Positions 52,542 through 62,045 of a stretch of DNA of 64,000 nt are shown here, piece after piece (the first letter of the stretch is position 1; the number at the start of each line of letters is the position of its first letter). Both the position numbers and the translations under genes were made by a program. The stretch lies in contig CAYUOH010000004.1 in NCBI GenBank assembly GCA_964446385.1, positions 1 through 64,000 of the forward strand. Reading direction: 5' to 3'. This stretch comes from CAYSRC01 sp964446385 (lineage in GTDB: Bacteria > Bacillota > Clostridia > Oscillospirales > Ruminococcaceae). The notes below the pieces were generated by a model. It worked only from the letters and a program-made list of their open reading frames with translations, was not told where the DNA came from and did no database searches.

Positions 52542-52640
52542 GTTATTCGATACATAATTGAATATCTTCATTCCGAAGTGTAAAATTTTAATATTATCAG
52601 TATTAACAGAAAGCATTCGATCTTAAGGAGATAAGCATCA

Positions 52641-53162
52641 TTGAAACTGAAAAAAGCCTGTAGTAATGATTTTGACAGAATTACGATATTTTACAAATAT
52701 GTCATAGATAATACCGATACAATGGCAGTATATGGACGATGGATATACGGTCTTCACCCGACTGATGAAATGATTAGATCATATATCGACTCGGGCACAA
52801 TGTATTATGTTATGAATGGTGAGAATATTTCCGCTTGTGCCGCCCTAACGTTCAAACAAGGTGACGATTATCATCCCGTGGAATGGTCTGTGAATATATC
52901 AGATGACGAAGTTGCGGTAGTCCACATTCTTTGCGTTGATCCTAAAAGACAGAAACAGGGACTGGCAAAGGAATTTATGCGTCGGTTGATTGACGTAGCG
53001 AAAGATAATAACATGAAGGCTGTCCGCCTTGACGCACTATGCTCGAATATTCCAGCCCACAGACTATACGAATCACTCGGTTTTGAAAAACGCGGTACAC
53101 AGAACTGGTACGCAAGCAATACGGGTAATATTGATTTTTATCTGTTTGAATATTTACTCTGA
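52641..53162 (+). CDS. GNAT-family N-acetyltransferase, TTG start
   Basis: A 173-residue acetyltransferase. VVHILCVDPKRQKQGLAKEFMRRLI (about 92-116) is motif A, and AHRLYESLGFEKRG is the final strand. TTG 52641 with AAGGAG 10 bases upstream gives the natural length; no ATG nearby does. The substrate is unknown. The stop is 28 bases before the first cation transporter gene. Confidence 0.85.
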   Translation: MKLKKACSNDFDRITIFYKYVIDNTDTMAVYGRWIYGLHPTDEMIRSYIDSGTMYYVMNGENISACAALTFKQGDDYHPVEWSVNISDDEVAVVHILCVDPKRQKQGLAKEFMRRLIDVAKDNNMKAVRLDALCSNIPAHRLYESLGFEKRGTQNWYASNTGNIDFYLFEYLL

Positions 53163-53190
53163 TATTCGCAGATTAAGGAGCATTTTGAAT

Positions 53191-54057
53191 ATGAAAACTC
53201 AGAGAAATATCTTAATAGCTTTTATTGTAAATCTTTTATGTTCTGTTCTGGAATGTATTGGAGGTCTCATTACAGGAAGCTTCGCAATAATATCCGATTC
53301 TATACATGATCTTGGCGATGCTTTGAGTATTGGAGTTTCCTATTTTCTCGAGAAGAAAAGCCGGAAGGAACCGGACAACAAATTCACTTACGGATATATG
53401 CGCTATTCTGTTATAGGTGGAGTATTTACAATTACAATTCTACTTATCGGCTCCGTTCTCGTAATTATCGGTTCCGTCAACAGAATAATGAACCCAGTCG
53501 AAATTAAATACAACAGAATGATATTCTTCGCTGTATCCGGGGTGATTATGAATTTTCTTGCTTCCTGGGTTACAAGAGAGGGAGATTCCATCAACCAGAA
53601 AGCAGTTAATCTTCATATGCTTGAAGATGTTATGGGCTGGATTGTGGTACTTATCGGCTCCGTAATAATGAAATTCACAGATATATCTATTATCGATCCC
53701 CTTATGTCAATCGGAGTTTCCATATTTATTTTTATCAATGCCATAAAAGAATTGAAGGATATTGCCGATCTGTTTCTTGAAAAAGTACCGGAGGGGATCT
53801 CTGTAGAAAAGCTGGCAAATAATGTGAAAGATATAGAGGGAGTACTTGGCGTACATCATATTCATATCTGGAGCATGGACGGCTACAACAGATATGCAAC
53901 CATGCATGTCATAACCGATTGTGAGCACGGAAAAATTAAACAAAAAGTACGTAAGAAACTCAGTGAACACGGTATCAGTCACGTTACGTTAGAGCTTGAA
54001 AAGAGCAACGAGGATTGCGGAGAAGAAAACTGCCGAGTAATAGACAATAGAAAATAA
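53191..54057 (+). CDS. cation diffusion facilitator (zinc-type)
   Basis: A 288-residue CDF transporter with six helices. Helix II carries IISDSIHDLGDALSI and helix V NLHMLEDVMGW, together giving His and Asp residues at the transport site, as in the Zn/Co/Cd branch. The C-terminal cytoplasmic domain has HHIHIWSMDGYNRYATMHV, the metallochaperone-like fold of zinc members, and a Cys-containing tail (EDCGEENC). It exports divalent cations by proton antiport. ATG 53191 has AAGGAG 11 bases upstream; the open frame upstream in the GNAT gene is rejected. Confidence 0.9.
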   Translation: MKTQRNILIAFIVNLLCSVLECIGGLITGSFAIISDSIHDLGDALSIGVSYFLEKKSRKEPDNKFTYGYMRYSVIGGVFTITILLIGSVLVIIGSVNRIMNPVEIKYNRMIFFAVSGVIMNFLASWVTREGDSINQKAVNLHMLEDVMGWIVVLIGSVIMKFTDISIIDPLMSIGVSIFIFINAIKELKDIADLFLEKVPEGISVEKLANNVKDIEGVLGVHHIHIWSMDGYNRYATMHVITDCEHGKIKQKVRKKLSEHGISHVTLELEKSNEDCGEENCRVIDNRK

Positions 54058-54084
54058 TGAAGGACATTCAGAAAATATTTGAAA

Positions 54085-54164
54085 GTGATCTCGTCATTAT
54101 CACCATAACGACGTATCGGCAATAAACGTTGAAAAGCGAATGTGTAAATCGTATCATAATGATA
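54085..54164 (+). promoter_or_regulatory. promoter and palindromes upstream of LD-carboxypeptidase
   Basis: TTGAAA (54129-54134), 17 bases, TATCAT (54152-54157). The -10 box is one arm of the palindrome TATCAT-A-ATGATA (54152-54164), which would block the promoter if bound. Upstream GTGAT (54085-54089) / ATCAC (54099-54103) is another inverted repeat. Any metal link is only suggested by the two flanking cation transporters. Confidence 0.4.
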
Positions 54165-54219
54165 AGTATTATTTAGCGGTCATAAACGGGTGCACTGACG
54201 CAGACAAAACGGAGAAAAT

Positions 54220-55254
54220 ATGAGATACCCAGAATTCCTGAAAAATAACGGAAGAATAGGTTTTGTCGCCCCTTCATTCGGCTGTGCCACTGAACCGTAT
54301 ATTTCCCGTTTCAACGAATCAGAAAAAAAGTTCCGAGAAATGGGTTACGAATGCATCGAAGGGCCAAACAGCCGTCTTGCTCACGGTATCGGAAAAAGCA
54401 ACACTCCCGAAAAATGCGGTGAAGAGATAAATGATTTCTTTATGAACGACAGATGTGACATCATTATTTCCAATGGCGGCGGTGAGACAATGTGCGAGGA
54501 TCTTCCGTATATTGATTTTAGCGCCATTTCTCAAGCGACACCGAAATGGTTTATGGGTTATTCAGATAATACAAATCTTGTGTTTACCCTTCCAGTTTTA
54601 TGTGATACCGCTTCGATATACGGACCCTGTGTATCCGAATTCGGCCAACGGGAATGGCATCCTGCTCTAAAAGATTCTATAAATTTACTTTCCGGGCGTA
54701 ATACCGTCTCTCACAGCTATGAAAAATGGGAAAAAATCCCCTTTGACGCTTCAAACGACGCTCTTTGCGGTTACAATTGTACTGAGCTAAATTCCATGAT
54801 TTTGGAGAGCTCAGAAAAAGGAGCTGAAAAAGTGCAATTCTCCGGCCGTCTGTTAGGCGGATGTCTTGATCTGCTTTTTTTGCTTTGCGGAACCAGATTT
54901 GATAAAGTAGAAGAATTTATAAAACGTTACAGGGACGATAAAATTATCTGGTTTATTGAAGCCTGCGAGTTAACCTCCGTTGCTGCTCTGCGCGCTTTAT
55001 GGGCTTTGCGCGAGGCAGGTTGGTTTGAGAATGTTTCCGGTTTTATATTCGGACGACCTTATTTATATGATGACGAATCCTTTGGTTTATCACAAACTAA
55101 GGCTGTTACAGATATTCTCAGCGGCCTTTCGGCTCCTGTAATTCTGAACGCCGATATCGGTCATCATCCTCCGATGATGCCGTTAATATCCGGGGCTTTT
55201 GCCGAAGTTACCGCTTCAAAAAAAAGCTTAAATGTAAAGCATATTCTGAAATAA
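54220..55254 (+). CDS. S66 peptidase (LD-carboxypeptidase/MccF-like)
   Basis: A 344-residue serine peptidase of family S66. The nucleophile Ser is in MGYSDNTNL (near residue 110), the Glu in IWFIEACEL and the His in IGHHPPMMPL. The N-terminal RIGFVAPSFG is typical of MccF-like enzymes, which clear microcin C-type peptide nucleotides or trim cell-wall tetrapeptides. Which of the two applies cannot be told. It lies between two CDF transporter genes. Confidence 0.9.
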   Translation: MRYPEFLKNNGRIGFVAPSFGCATEPYISRFNESEKKFREMGYECIEGPNSRLAHGIGKSNTPEKCGEEINDFFMNDRCDIIISNGGGETMCEDLPYIDFSAISQATPKWFMGYSDNTNLVFTLPVLCDTASIYGPCVSEFGQREWHPALKDSINLLSGRNTVSHSYEKWEKIPFDASNDALCGYNCTELNSMILESSEKGAEKVQFSGRLLGGCLDLLFLLCGTRFDKVEEFIKRYRDDKIIWFIEACELTSVAALRALWALREAGWFENVSGFIFGRPYLYDDESFGLSQTKAVTDILSGLSAPVILNADIGHHPPMMPLISGAFAEVTASKKSLNVKHILK

Positions 55255-55270
55255 AAAGGCATAATATCAT

Positions 55271-56440
55271 ATGTTTACGCTACTGACAAAAATATTCATA
55301 AAAAATAAAGACGATGTAACAAATCCCTACGTCCGCAACGCATATGGAAAGCTATCAAGTATATATGGTATCTTTCTTAACACGGTTCTGTTTATCGGGA
55401 AATATGTTGCCGGACTGATTTCCGGTTCGGTAGCTATCACCGCAGACGCTTTCAATAACCTTACCGATGCCGCTTCTTCCGTTATCACGTTGCTCGGTTT
55501 TATTCTGTCGGGTAAAAAGCCCGATCCCAATCGTCCCTTTGGACACGGCCGTATAGAATATCTGTCCGGGATGGTTCTTTCCAGTATGATAATGCTTACT
55601 GGTTTTGAACTTGGGAAATCCTCAATTATGAAAATTCTCCACCCCGCAGCTATAGAGGTAAGTCTTCTTCCTGCCGTAATTCTTCTGGTATCTATTCTGG
55701 TCAAGGTTTATATGCATTCATACAACCACAGTACCGGCAAGAAAATCGGCTCCGCTACTATGCAATCCACTGCTCTTGATTCTCTTACCGATTCGATTTC
55801 AACGGGAGTCGTTTTCCTGAGCATGATGTTTTACAATTTCACCGGCATCAATATCGACGGTTATGCCGGACTGGCAGTTGCCGTTTTCATTCTTTACGCT
55901 GGTTTCAGTTCCTTTAAGGAAACACTTTCCCCTCTTCTCGGCCAGCCTCCCGCCCCAGAGTTTGTCGATAGAATTAAGATAATAGTGCTTTCTCATCCTG
56001 AAATTAAAGGTATTCATGATCTCATAGTTCACGATTACGGTCCCGGGCGCCAGATTATTTCACTCCACGCTGAAGTTAACGGAAAAGAGAATATCTACGA
56101 TCTTCACGATGTAATCGACAACATTGAAGCAGAAATAAGAAAAGAACTCAATTGTCTTGCGACGATTCATATGGATCCCGTTAACAGTGATGATTCGGAA
56201 CTTTGTGAGATAAGAAGCAATATTGACCGTCTTATAAAAGACCGGCTCGGTGAAAACATCATGATTCACGATTTCAGAATGGTATCCGGTAATACTCACA
56301 CCAACTACATATTTGACGCGGTTCTTCCGGCTGATTATCCGATGACCGATGAAGAAGCCGCCGATAAAATAAAAAAAGCAGTCCGGGAATCATTCTCCGA
56401 CTGTTTTGCGGTTGTTCAGATTGACAGATTATTTGTATAA
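55271..56440 (+). CDS. cation diffusion facilitator (manganese/iron-type branch)
   Basis: A 389-residue CDF transporter. Helix II reads ADAFNNLTDAASSV, with Asn in place of the His of zinc exporters, and helix V reads STALDSLTDSIS. This Asp/Asn-based site is typical of the Mn/Fe branch. The long cytoplasmic domain has HDLIVHDYGPGRQIISLHAEV and extends further than in the first CDF gene. It is 16 bases after the S66 gene, so it is probably in the same transcript. Metal choice is an inference from helix residues. Confidence 0.9.
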   Translation: MFTLLTKIFIKNKDDVTNPYVRNAYGKLSSIYGIFLNTVLFIGKYVAGLISGSVAITADAFNNLTDAASSVITLLGFILSGKKPDPNRPFGHGRIEYLSGMVLSSMIMLTGFELGKSSIMKILHPAAIEVSLLPAVILLVSILVKVYMHSYNHSTGKKIGSATMQSTALDSLTDSISTGVVFLSMMFYNFTGINIDGYAGLAVAVFILYAGFSSFKETLSPLLGQPPAPEFVDRIKIIVLSHPEIKGIHDLIVHDYGPGRQIISLHAEVNGKENIYDLHDVIDNIEAEIRKELNCLATIHMDPVNSDDSELCEIRSNIDRLIKDRLGENIMIHDFRMVSGNTHTNYIFDAVLPADYPMTDEEAADKIKKAVRESFSDCFAVVQIDRLFV

Positions 56441-56567
56441 TTAAACAAGGCAGTTACTGTTTATCATACTCTAGAGAGACACACTGCCATAGACATCAAT
56501 CAAGGAAGTCGATGTTGCCGATTTCACAAAAAAACAATTCCGGAATTGACTTTTCAGAGGAAATACC

Positions 56568-57212
56568 ATGGACAAACCGGTTATTAAAAAAGAAAACGCG
56601 GTTCCGCTTTTGGAAACACGCTTTATAAAGGTGTTCGATCTGCAGTACGCCCCCGGTGCACATTATTATGATGCGACCCGCAAAGGAATAGACAACCTTA
56701 CCGCTGTCAAAAGCGACGAGGAATTTAAAACGATGCTTCCCGACGCAGTATCCGTTGCATTTATAGTAAAACATCGAGATGTTAATTATCTGTATCTATC
56801 TTACGAATACAGATATCCAGCCGGTCAGTATCTTCTGAGTCCTCCGGCAGGACTTATCGACGCCGAAGACCGCAGACTTGAGAACTCTCTTGTCTCGGCT
56901 ACCGTACGAGAGCTTGCAGAAGAAACCGGTATAACCGTTGAAGAGAAAAATGTGTCCGTGGTATCTCCACTTGTTTTCAGCAGCCCCGGATTTACCGACG
57001 AAAGCAACGCTGTCACGTGCGCTGTTGCGGAAGTCGATGATCTTTCGCTGTTCAACCAGAAGGGCACCAATGGTTCCGAAAACTTTTCAGGGTATGTCCT
57101 ACTAAACAAAGACGAAGCCCGAAAGGTACTTGAGCGCGGTTCCGATGAATACGGTAAATACTACAGCACATATACCTGGATGGTCCTCAGTTACTTTATC
57201 AGTCATTTTTAA
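56568..57212 (+). CDS. NUDIX hydrolase
   Basis: A 214-residue NUDIX protein. The Nudix box is complete in its second half (RELAEETGI), with the leading Gly in PAGLIDAEDRRLENSLVSATV and a short insertion between the two halves. YRYPAGQYLLSPPAGLI resembles ADP-ribose pyrophosphatases. The product clears nucleoside diphosphate-linked compounds; the exact substrate is uncertain. The stop shares two bases with the radC stop on the other strand. Confidence 0.88.
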   Translation: MDKPVIKKENAVPLLETRFIKVFDLQYAPGAHYYDATRKGIDNLTAVKSDEEFKTMLPDAVSVAFIVKHRDVNYLYLSYEYRYPAGQYLLSPPAGLIDAEDRRLENSLVSATVRELAEETGITVEEKNVSVVSPLVFSSPGFTDESNAVTCAVAEVDDLSLFNQKGTNGSENFSGYVLLNKDEARKVLERGSDEYGKYYSTYTWMVLSYFISHF

Positions 57213-57910
57213 AGAAGTCCGTTTTCGGAAAATGCGAAGGAAGATTTTCCCGATACGATTACATGTTCTATCAGATGGTACTCTACCTGTTCCAGCGCAT
57301 TTTTCAGTTCCTTTGTACTACGTATATCATCCTCAGACGGGGTTACGTCCCCATCCGGGTGATTGTGTGCCAGGGCAATGAACGTAGCACGTCTCCTGGC
57401 CGCAATTTCCACTATTTTTTGCTTGCTTATCGGTGTGCTGTGATGATCTCCCTCCGACACTAAATCGCTTCCTAAATAGGAAAATTTTGAGTTGAAGCAA
57501 AGCACGTAGCTTTTCTCATACTGGAGTCCCTCAAACAGTTTTTCTGCAAGAGGCTTTATTTTTTCAGGGGTATTGAATTTTTCTTTTTTGTTCTTTTCCG
57601 TTTTTTCGATACCCTGCTCGTCGTACTTTGTAACGGCAGCCTGAAGAAGTCTGAAAAATACTGCAGTATTCTCCCCGATTCCTTTTACATTCATCAGTTC
57701 GGAAGGTTCAGCTTCCATAACTCCGCGAATATTCCCGAACTTTTCAATTAACTCGTGTGCCAGTTCGTTAACGTCAGCCTGCGGAATAGAATAAAACAAC
57801 AGAGCCTCCATAAGCTGATGCGGCTGAAGAAAATCGGTTCCGTTCTGAAGTACGGATTTCTTAAGCCTGTCTCTGTGACCTCGATGCATGTTTTTCTTTT
57901 CACTATCCAT
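57209..57910 (-). CDS. radC: RadC-family JAB-domain protein
   Basis: A 233-residue RadC. An N-terminal helix-hairpin-helix (VMEAEPSELMNVKGIGENTAVFF) is followed by an MPN/JAB-like domain with the JAMM-type motif HNHPDGDVTPSEDD. A DNA-repair role for RadC is not established. The start is taken at ATG 57910, with an AGGAA site, which clears the divergent RluA gene; a 42-codon extension upstream would overlap it and is rejected. It ends convergently with the NUDIX gene. Confidence 0.9.
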   Translation of the reverse strand: MDSEKKNMHRGHRDRLKKSVLQNGTDFLQPHQLMEALLFYSIPQADVNELAHELIEKFGNIRGVMEAEPSELMNVKGIGENTAVFFRLLQAAVTKYDEQGIEKTEKNKKEKFNTPEKIKPLAEKLFEGLQYEKSYVLCFNSKFSYLGSDLVSEGDHHSTPISKQKIVEIAARRRATFIALAHNHPDGDVTPSEDDIRSTKELKNALEQVEYHLIEHVIVSGKSSFAFSENGLL

Positions 57911-57938
57911 TTTTATTTCCTGAACAAAGGTGTAATTT

Positions 57939-58907
57939 ATGCAAAAATTTCTTATAGGCGAAAAAGATAACGGAACCCGCCTTAACCGGTATCTTGAAAA
58001 AACGGTGCCGAAAATGACGGCCGGCCTTATGTACAAAAGTTTGCGTCAGAAAAAAATAAAACTTAACGGGAAAAAATGTGATGCCTCAGTTCGCCTTTTG
58101 GCCGGCGATATTCTTGAAATATACCTTCCGGATGATTTATTTTCAACTGTTAAAAAACTTCCGGATTTCTTGAGGGCATCACGTAATATAGATATTCTCT
58201 ATGAAGATGAATATATTCTTGCTCTGAATAAACCGGCCGGACTTATCTGTCATTCAGACAAAACAAGCTTCGGCGATACGCTGGTAGACAGGCTTAAAAG
58301 ATATCTTCACGAAAAAGGTGAATACAAACCCGGAGAATCTGCGTTTGTTCCCGCTCTCGCAAACCGAATCGACCGGAATACGCAAGGTATTGTTCTCGCA
58401 GCAAAAAACAGTAGAGCTTTATCAGAACTTACGGGTATTATCCGGAAACGTGAGATAGAGAAAACATATCTCTGTGTTACAGCAAAAAAAGTTATACCGG
58501 AAGGAATTCAGACTGCATACCTTAGAAAAGAGGAATCCGATATAAAAGCCATCGTCCGTAAAAAACCGGGTGAAAATTTTAAAGAAATTATTACAGAATA
58601 TAAAGAAATAGCATGCAAAGAACTGCACCTTTACATGGTTAAGCTGCATACCGGACGTACTCATCAGATAAGAGCACATCTGGAATATTTGGAATGTCCC
58701 ATAGTCGGAGACGAAAAATACGGAGATAATCAGTTAAATTCAAAATTCGGCGAGCACACCCAGCTTCTCTGTGCTTTCAGAATCAGTTTCAGATATACAG
58801 ATACTTCAGAAAAACTTCTGGGATACCTTGACGGAAAAGAAATATCGTTAAATAGCATCGATTTTGTTGAAAAATATTTCCCGGATATTAATCCTTCAGA
58901 AATATAA
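57939..58907 (+). CDS. RluA-family 23S rRNA/tRNA pseudouridine synthase
   Basis: A 322-residue pseudouridine synthase. An S4-like N-terminal domain (DNGTRLNRYLEKTVPKMTAGLMYKSLRQKKIKLNGKK in sequence order) is followed by the catalytic core with Asp in ANRIDRNTQGIVLAAK, then LHTGRTHQIRAHL and GDEKYG. Which uridine it modifies is unknown. It has its own ATG 28 bases from the divergent radC start, with AAAGGTG 7 bases upstream. A terminator follows. Confidence 0.93.
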   Translation: MQKFLIGEKDNGTRLNRYLEKTVPKMTAGLMYKSLRQKKIKLNGKKCDASVRLLAGDILEIYLPDDLFSTVKKLPDFLRASRNIDILYEDEYILALNKPAGLICHSDKTSFGDTLVDRLKRYLHEKGEYKPGESAFVPALANRIDRNTQGIVLAAKNSRALSELTGIIRKREIEKTYLCVTAKKVIPEGIQTAYLRKEESDIKAIVRKKPGENFKEIITEYKEIACKELHLYMVKLHTGRTHQIRAHLEYLECPIVGDEKYGDNQLNSKFGEHTQLLCAFRISFRYTDTSEKLLGYLDGKEISLNSIDFVEKYFPDINPSEI

Positions 58908-58922
58908 CTTTTATCTGTTTCG

Positions 58923-58946
58923 GCCCGGTTTTCCGGGCTTTCTTTT
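58923..58946 (+). terminator. terminator of the RluA-type gene
   Basis: GCCCGG (58923-58928) and CCGGGC (58933-58938) with a TTTT loop, then TTTCTTTT. It sits directly before the convergent mutS2 stop codon. Confidence 0.8.
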
Positions 58947-61308
58947 ATTTGTCCAGTTCCACAACGGTTACACCATCTTCACCTTCGCCGTATTTTCCGA
59001 GGCGAAAGCTTTTAACATATTTGTTGGCTTTGATATGCTGTTGGATAGCGCTGCGAAGCCTTCCTGTCCCCTTACCGTGAATGATATATACAGTGTCAAT
59101 ATGAGAAATAAGGGCGGAATCAATGTATGAATCGACCTCCATGATTGCTTCTTCAACGGTTTTACCGATAACATTGATTTCGGTTTTCTGGGTTCGGGCG
59201 TTTTCGGTATTGATATTTCCTGAAGAAGAGCCTGTTTTCTTTTTCGATGCCGTTTTATTAATGGTACGTAGATCGTCGCATTTCACTCTCGTTTTAACAA
59301 GACCCGCGACAACGTCGACCTCTTTTTTTGAATTCGGAAGGGATTTGAGAATACCGGCAGATTTAAGTGGAACGATAAATAACTCCATGCCAACCTTCAG
59401 TTCTGAAGGATCGGGTGTATCGCCAACATAATCAGGCAACCTCATATTTGACTGAACTTTAATCTCCTTCGTAGAATTGATTATTTGTCTAAGTTGTTTC
59501 TGTGCTTCTGCTGCATCGCGGTTTTTGTCGCGTTCGATTTTACGGATATCGTCAAGCAAATGATAAGCATTTACGGTAACGTCGTTTTCAAGATTGATTG
59601 CTTTTCTCTGAGCGTTCTCAAGGATTATATCGGCTTCTGCAAGAATTTTGTCACGTTTTTTGCGCGCCTCTTCGAGCTCTGTCCTGACGGATTCGCGGAT
59701 TTCAACTATTTCCTGATCTTTTTTTGCAGTCTCATTCTTCATGCTCTCTAGTTCGGACAGCACGGCGTCAAACTGAATATTTTCGGTGGTAAGATACCCT
59801 CTGGCTTTTTCCAGAATATCGCGGTCAACGCCCAGACGTTCGCATATGAGCAGAGCGTTCGATTTTCCAGGTGCACCGATATTTATCTTATAAGTAGGGC
59901 TTAGAGTGGCGAGATCGAACTCACAACTTGCATTTTGTACGCCTTCGGTCTGAAGAGCGTATATTTTTATTTCACCGTAATGGGTGGTAGCTATAACACT
60001 GCAGTTTCTTAACCGCAGTTTTTCAAGAATTGCCTGAGAAAGCGCGGCGCCCTCTGCAGGATCTGTACCGCCGCCGAGTTCATCAAGAAGAATGAGCGAC
60101 CTTGAATCGGCGAGTTTAAGAATACCGGCAATATTGGACATATGCGATGAAAAGGTGGAAAGATTCTGTGCGATACTCTGTTCATCGCCGATATCCACAA
60201 GAATGTTGTCGAACCAGCTTAAGGTGCTTCCCCCGTCAGCCGGAATAAGAATTCCGGATAAAGCCATCAGTGTGAAAAGACCGACAGTTTTCAGGGTTAC
60301 GGTTTTTCCGCCGGTGTTTGGACCGGTTATGACAAGAACGTTATAATCCCTGCCAATTCTTACAGTTATCGGAACGACCTTATTTTTATCAATAAGAGGA
60401 TGTCTTGCGTTGATAATATTGACGTATGAATCTTCGTTAAGCTTCGGCATGTTTCCTCGAACCGAAAGAGAATATCTCGCTTTGGCCATAGCCACGTCAA
60501 ACTGGATATATACCCTGTAACATTCCTTAAGACGATCGCTTATTCCGGTTACCCTTTGAGTGAAAACACGCAGAATACGGTCAATTTCCTTGGCCTCCTC
60601 AAGCCTCAGTTCCATAATGTGGTTGTTCAGTTCTACGACAGCCTGAGGTTCTACAAAATATGTGTTTCCGGAAGATGAGACGTCATGAATCATACCTGAT
60701 ATGCTGCTTCGGTATTCCTGACGGACTGGAACAACAAAACGGCCGCCGCGAGTTGTAACAAATGCATCCTGCAGATAGCTTGCCTGAGAGCGGATTATAC
60801 TGTCAAGCTTGCCTCGTATAGAATCCTCGGCATGTGCAATCTGACGGCGAATGTTTCGAAGTTCGGAAGAGGCGTCATCGCTCATTTCACTTTCAGAAAT
60901 AATAGCATAAGTGATATCCCGTTCAAGAGTCCGGTCTTCATATAACCCGAACATAAGAGCATCGGCATAGTGACTGTCCACAAGAGGAGAATACCACCCT
61001 CTAATCGAGGCGGAACCTGAGAGAAGTATTGCTACGTCCAAAATTTCGGAATTTGATAAAACACCTCCTTTTTCAGCGCGTACGCATATCATATTGATGT
61101 CATTAACATCGGAATAAGAGGGGTTGGAATTTCTTTGGATCAGGCGGGTGAACTCATCGGTCAGCTGAAGCATTTCAGATGCCTCGACAATGTTTCCGGC
61201 CGGTTTTGTATCGAGAACAAGATCCCTCCCCTTAGTAGTGACGGAATAGTTTGACACAAGGGAAAGGACTGTGTTGAATTCGAGTTTTTCGGAAGAATAA
61301 TTTTTCAT
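58945..61308 (-). CDS. mutS2: endonuclease MutS2
   Basis: A 787-residue MutS2. The MutS core/ATPase domain has Walker A GPNTGGKTVTLKT (near residues 330-342) and Walker B LILLDELGGGTDPAEG. A long coiled-coil (about 510-640) follows and the C-terminal Smr nuclease domain contains EVDSYIDSAL and VYIIHGKGTGRLR. MutS2 suppresses recombination and acts in ribosome rescue in Bacillus; it has no mismatch-recognition domain. It overlaps recO by 4 bases. Confidence 0.97.
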   Translation of the reverse strand: MKNYSSEKLEFNTVLSLVSNYSVTTKGRDLVLDTKPAGNIVEASEMLQLTDEFTRLIQRNSNPSYSDVNDINMICVRAEKGGVLSNSEILDVAILLSGSASIRGWYSPLVDSHYADALMFGLYEDRTLERDITYAIISESEMSDDASSELRNIRRQIAHAEDSIRGKLDSIIRSQASYLQDAFVTTRGGRFVVPVRQEYRSSISGMIHDVSSSGNTYFVEPQAVVELNNHIMELRLEEAKEIDRILRVFTQRVTGISDRLKECYRVYIQFDVAMAKARYSLSVRGNMPKLNEDSYVNIINARHPLIDKNKVVPITVRIGRDYNVLVITGPNTGGKTVTLKTVGLFTLMALSGILIPADGGSTLSWFDNILVDIGDEQSIAQNLSTFSSHMSNIAGILKLADSRSLILLDELGGGTDPAEGAALSQAILEKLRLRNCSVIATTHYGEIKIYALQTEGVQNASCEFDLATLSPTYKINIGAPGKSNALLICERLGVDRDILEKARGYLTTENIQFDAVLSELESMKNETAKKDQEIVEIRESVRTELEEARKKRDKILAEADIILENAQRKAINLENDVTVNAYHLLDDIRKIERDKNRDAAEAQKQLRQIINSTKEIKVQSNMRLPDYVGDTPDPSELKVGMELFIVPLKSAGILKSLPNSKKEVDVVAGLVKTRVKCDDLRTINKTASKKKTGSSSGNINTENARTQKTEINVIGKTVEEAIMEVDSYIDSALISHIDTVYIIHGKGTGRLRSAIQQHIKANKYVKSFRLGKYGEGEDGVTVVELDK

Positions 61309-62042
61309 ATAAATAAGCTCTTATAATACTCCAGAGTGCTGCATGATTTATCAAGGCGTTCAATAACGAATTTCTCGCTTATACTCGAAAGAAGAGATAA
61401 ATCTCCGAGTGAGAAAGAAAAGCATTTCTGAGGATCGGTGTTTGCGATATAACGCAATGCTTTCAGGGTTCCGAGAGGACAGGCTTCGATATCACGGAAG
61501 ATTTGCGCAGTACAACGTACGCAGCGTATATATCCGTTGGTAATATCAAAATAACAGTCGTCGCTTATCTCACTTCCGCAAATACCGCATGAGTGTAGTT
61601 CAGGCATATATCCCGCAAGACAACTGAGTTTCATTTCAAAGACAGCCTTGATATGCTCCTGCGGGAATTTTTTTGCGTCGAGAAGATACAGAGTATTCAG
61701 GAATAATGAAAGAAAAGCGACTGCATCGTCATCTATGGGAGCAAGGTTACGTGTCAGATCGGCTAGATAAACTGCCAGAGCGTAATCTAAAACATCGTAC
61801 GTAACGTCATGGAACTGGGAAACCTGCATCGCGTCATCAACGTTGTACATATTCCTGCCTTCGTAAAGCTCAAAATCGGAATAAGAGAAAACAGATGTGG
61901 CGCTTGTCAGTTTGTTTTTCGGTCTCAGGGAGTTTTTGGCGTAGGCCGAAACTATACCGCGGGGCGTCAGAAGAGTTATCACCCTGTCCGCCTCACCTGT
62001 CTTTACCTCCCAGATTACAAGACCCTTTGTCGAAATCTTCAT
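61305..62042 (-). CDS. recO: DNA repair protein RecO
   Basis: A 245-residue RecO. The N-terminal OB-fold starts STKGLVIWEVKTGEADRVITLLTPRGI. The four-cysteine zinc site is CGICG...CVRC near residues 149-175. It loads RecA with RecF and RecR. It is placed between era and mutS2, with 3 bases from era, a common Clostridia order. Confidence 0.95.
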   Translation of the reverse strand: MKISTKGLVIWEVKTGEADRVITLLTPRGIVSAYAKNSLRPKNKLTSATSVFSYSDFELYEGRNMYNVDDAMQVSQFHDVTYDVLDYALAVYLADLTRNLAPIDDDAVAFLSLFLNTLYLLDAKKFPQEHIKAVFEMKLSCLAGYMPELHSCGICGSEISDDCYFDITNGYIRCVRCTAQIFRDIEACPLGTLKALRYIANTDPQKCFSFSLGDLSLLSSISEKFVIERLDKSCSTLEYYKSLFI

Positions 62043-62045
62043 AAT

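Noticed and set aside
53029..53190. Upstream extension of the first cation-diffusion facilitator
   Set aside because: It overlaps the GNAT gene in another frame and lacks a membrane or family pattern.
57911..58036. Upstream extension of radC
   Set aside because: It would overlap the divergent RluA-type gene by nearly 100 bases; ATG 57910 has a ribosome site.
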